Assembly: GCA_903930515.1 (NCBI GenBank)
Contig: CAIYYW010000276.1
Location: forward strand, 1 to 6,026
Length of the DNA: 6,026 nucleotides
Direction of reading: 5' to 3'
Source: an uncultured delta proteobacterium
GTDB taxonomy: Bacteria; RBG-13-61-14; DRUE01
The translations under genes and the position numbers were made by a program. A model generated the notes under the pieces. The model was not told the DNA's origin. It saw nothing but the letters and a program-made list of their open reading frames with translations, and did no database searches. Below, piece by piece: positions 5,783-6,026 of this stretch. Within the stretch, counting starts at the first letter, position 1; the number at the start of each line of letters is the position of its first letter.

Positions 5783-5805
5783 GCTGAAAAAGGGGGAAGT
5801 GTCAT
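5777..5805 (-). promoter_or_regulatory. Candidate promoter of the cpsB-manC-epimerase operon
   Basis: On the minus strand ATGACA (5805-5800, 5/6 to TTGACA), a 17-bp spacer and TAAAAT (5782-5777, 5/6 to TATAAT) end 19 nt before the ATG at 5757. Transcription would start near 5769-5771, giving a very short leader of about 12-14 nt. The operon could therefore be transcribed independently of the gene at the right edge. Confidence 0.55.
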
Positions 5806-5858
5806 CCCGGGCAAAACTTTGCCAAGAGCCGGGGCATCATCCCGAACCCTTGCGGGAT
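5802..5858. repeat. Hairpin and direct-repeat cluster upstream of the operon
   Basis: TCATCCCG occurs twice (5802-5809 and 5837-5844), 35 bp apart. GGCAAA-AC-TTTGCC (5810-5823) and ATCCCG-8 nt-CGGGAT (5839-5858) are perfect inverted repeats. On the minus strand the second lies 5 nt beyond the stop codon of the right-edge gene. A CCCCCTTTTT stretch follows further on (5796-5787). The cluster may end transcription from that gene before the operon promoter, or act as a binding region; neither is certain. Confidence 0.4.
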
Positions 5859-5863
5859 ACCGG

Positions 5864-6025
5864 TCAGGGACTGGTAATGGTTATGGTCACCGCCTCCGAA
5901 GGCCCGACTGCCATGGTATGCTTCTCGGCGTTGGCGGGGACATCTCCCTTGATCACGACGGTTCCCGAAGCAGTGGCCTTGAACCAGATTACGGCCTTGC
6001 CATTATCCGGCTCGTCCATCCCCCC
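5864..6025 (-). CDS. C-terminal fragment of an unidentified beta-rich protein
   Basis: On the minus strand an open frame enters from the right edge and ends at TGA (5866-5864), giving 53 residues. It begins GGMDEPDNGKAVIWFKAT and ends GPSEAVTITITSP. Alternating hydrophobic residues (AVIWF, TVVIKGDV, AVTITIT) with short polar turns suggest a beta-sandwich end, as in secreted or surface repeat proteins, but I do not recognise the family. Third codon positions are GC-rich, as in neighbouring genes. The opposite strand is also open over part of this stretch with the same third positions, so codon bias cannot choose between them. The balanced charged composition favours this strand. Confidence 0.5.
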   Translation of the reverse strand, partial: GGMDEPDNGKAVIWFKATASGTVVIKGDVPANAEKHTMAVGPSEAVTITITSP

Positions 6026-6026
6026 G

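Noticed and set aside
5134-5787. Open frame of 217 codons on plus, opposite the PHP phosphatase
   Set aside because: It is antisense to the metal-site motifs of the phosphatase and covers its promoter; no independent coding evidence.
5877-6026. Plus-strand frame starting at ATG 5877 with an AGGGA upstream
   Set aside because: It has a fair ribosome site, but the translation is almost uncharged and looks like a shadow. It shares third positions with the minus frame, so its GC bias is not independent evidence.

Overview
The window is a bacterial chromosomal segment of moderately high GC, with GC-rich third codon positions and frequent CCG, CGG, CTG and GCC codons. It carries five complete protein genes and a plausible gene fragment at each edge. 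I see no tRNA, rRNA, CRISPR array or insertion sequence. Twin-arginine export, a CpsB/YwqE-type PHP phosphatase and nucleotide-sugar genes together suggest a free-living bacterium that makes surface polysaccharide. The sequence alone does not fix the phylum. An uncultured-lineage or metagenomic origin is possible but is only a guess.

Left half. Positions 1-104 (minus) may hold the beginning of a gene that runs off the window. Next, on minus, is a Tat-signal FAD-dependent amine/amino-acid oxidase-like protein of the DAO family (128-1570). Divergent from it, on plus, is a uroporphyrinogen-decarboxylase-superfamily protein (1767-2903). That protein has the His-X-Cys...Cys zinc signature of corrinoid/thiol methyltransferases and is probably not a heme-pathway HemE. 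The 196-bp divergent spacer holds a candidate promoter for each gene. The plus-strand -10 lies inside a nested inverted repeat that looks like an operator.

Right half. Three minus-strand genes form a tight operon, read from high to low coordinates: a CpsB-type PHP phosphatase (4993-5757), a short-form mannose-1-phosphate guanylyltransferase (3895-4986) and a GalE-like NAD-dependent sugar-nucleotide epimerase (2966-3883). The gaps are 6 and 11 nt, and the last junction is a stop codon fused to a Shine-Dalgarno sequence. The operon supplies nucleotide sugars (GDP-mannose and a probable UDP-hexose epimer) plus a regulatory phosphatase, which fits capsule or exopolysaccharide biosynthesis. A candidate promoter with a 17-bp spacer lies just upstream, again with an inverted repeat across its -10. 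The operon converges on the URO-D-family gene at about 2904-2965.

At the right edge (5864-6025, minus) is the C-terminal end of a beta-strand-rich protein cut by the window. A 106-bp spacer containing GC-rich hairpins and a direct repeat separates it from the operon. Overall this looks like ordinary chromosome. The points most worth checking are the methyltransferase-like zinc site, the exported oxidase, and the two promoters overlapped by dyads.
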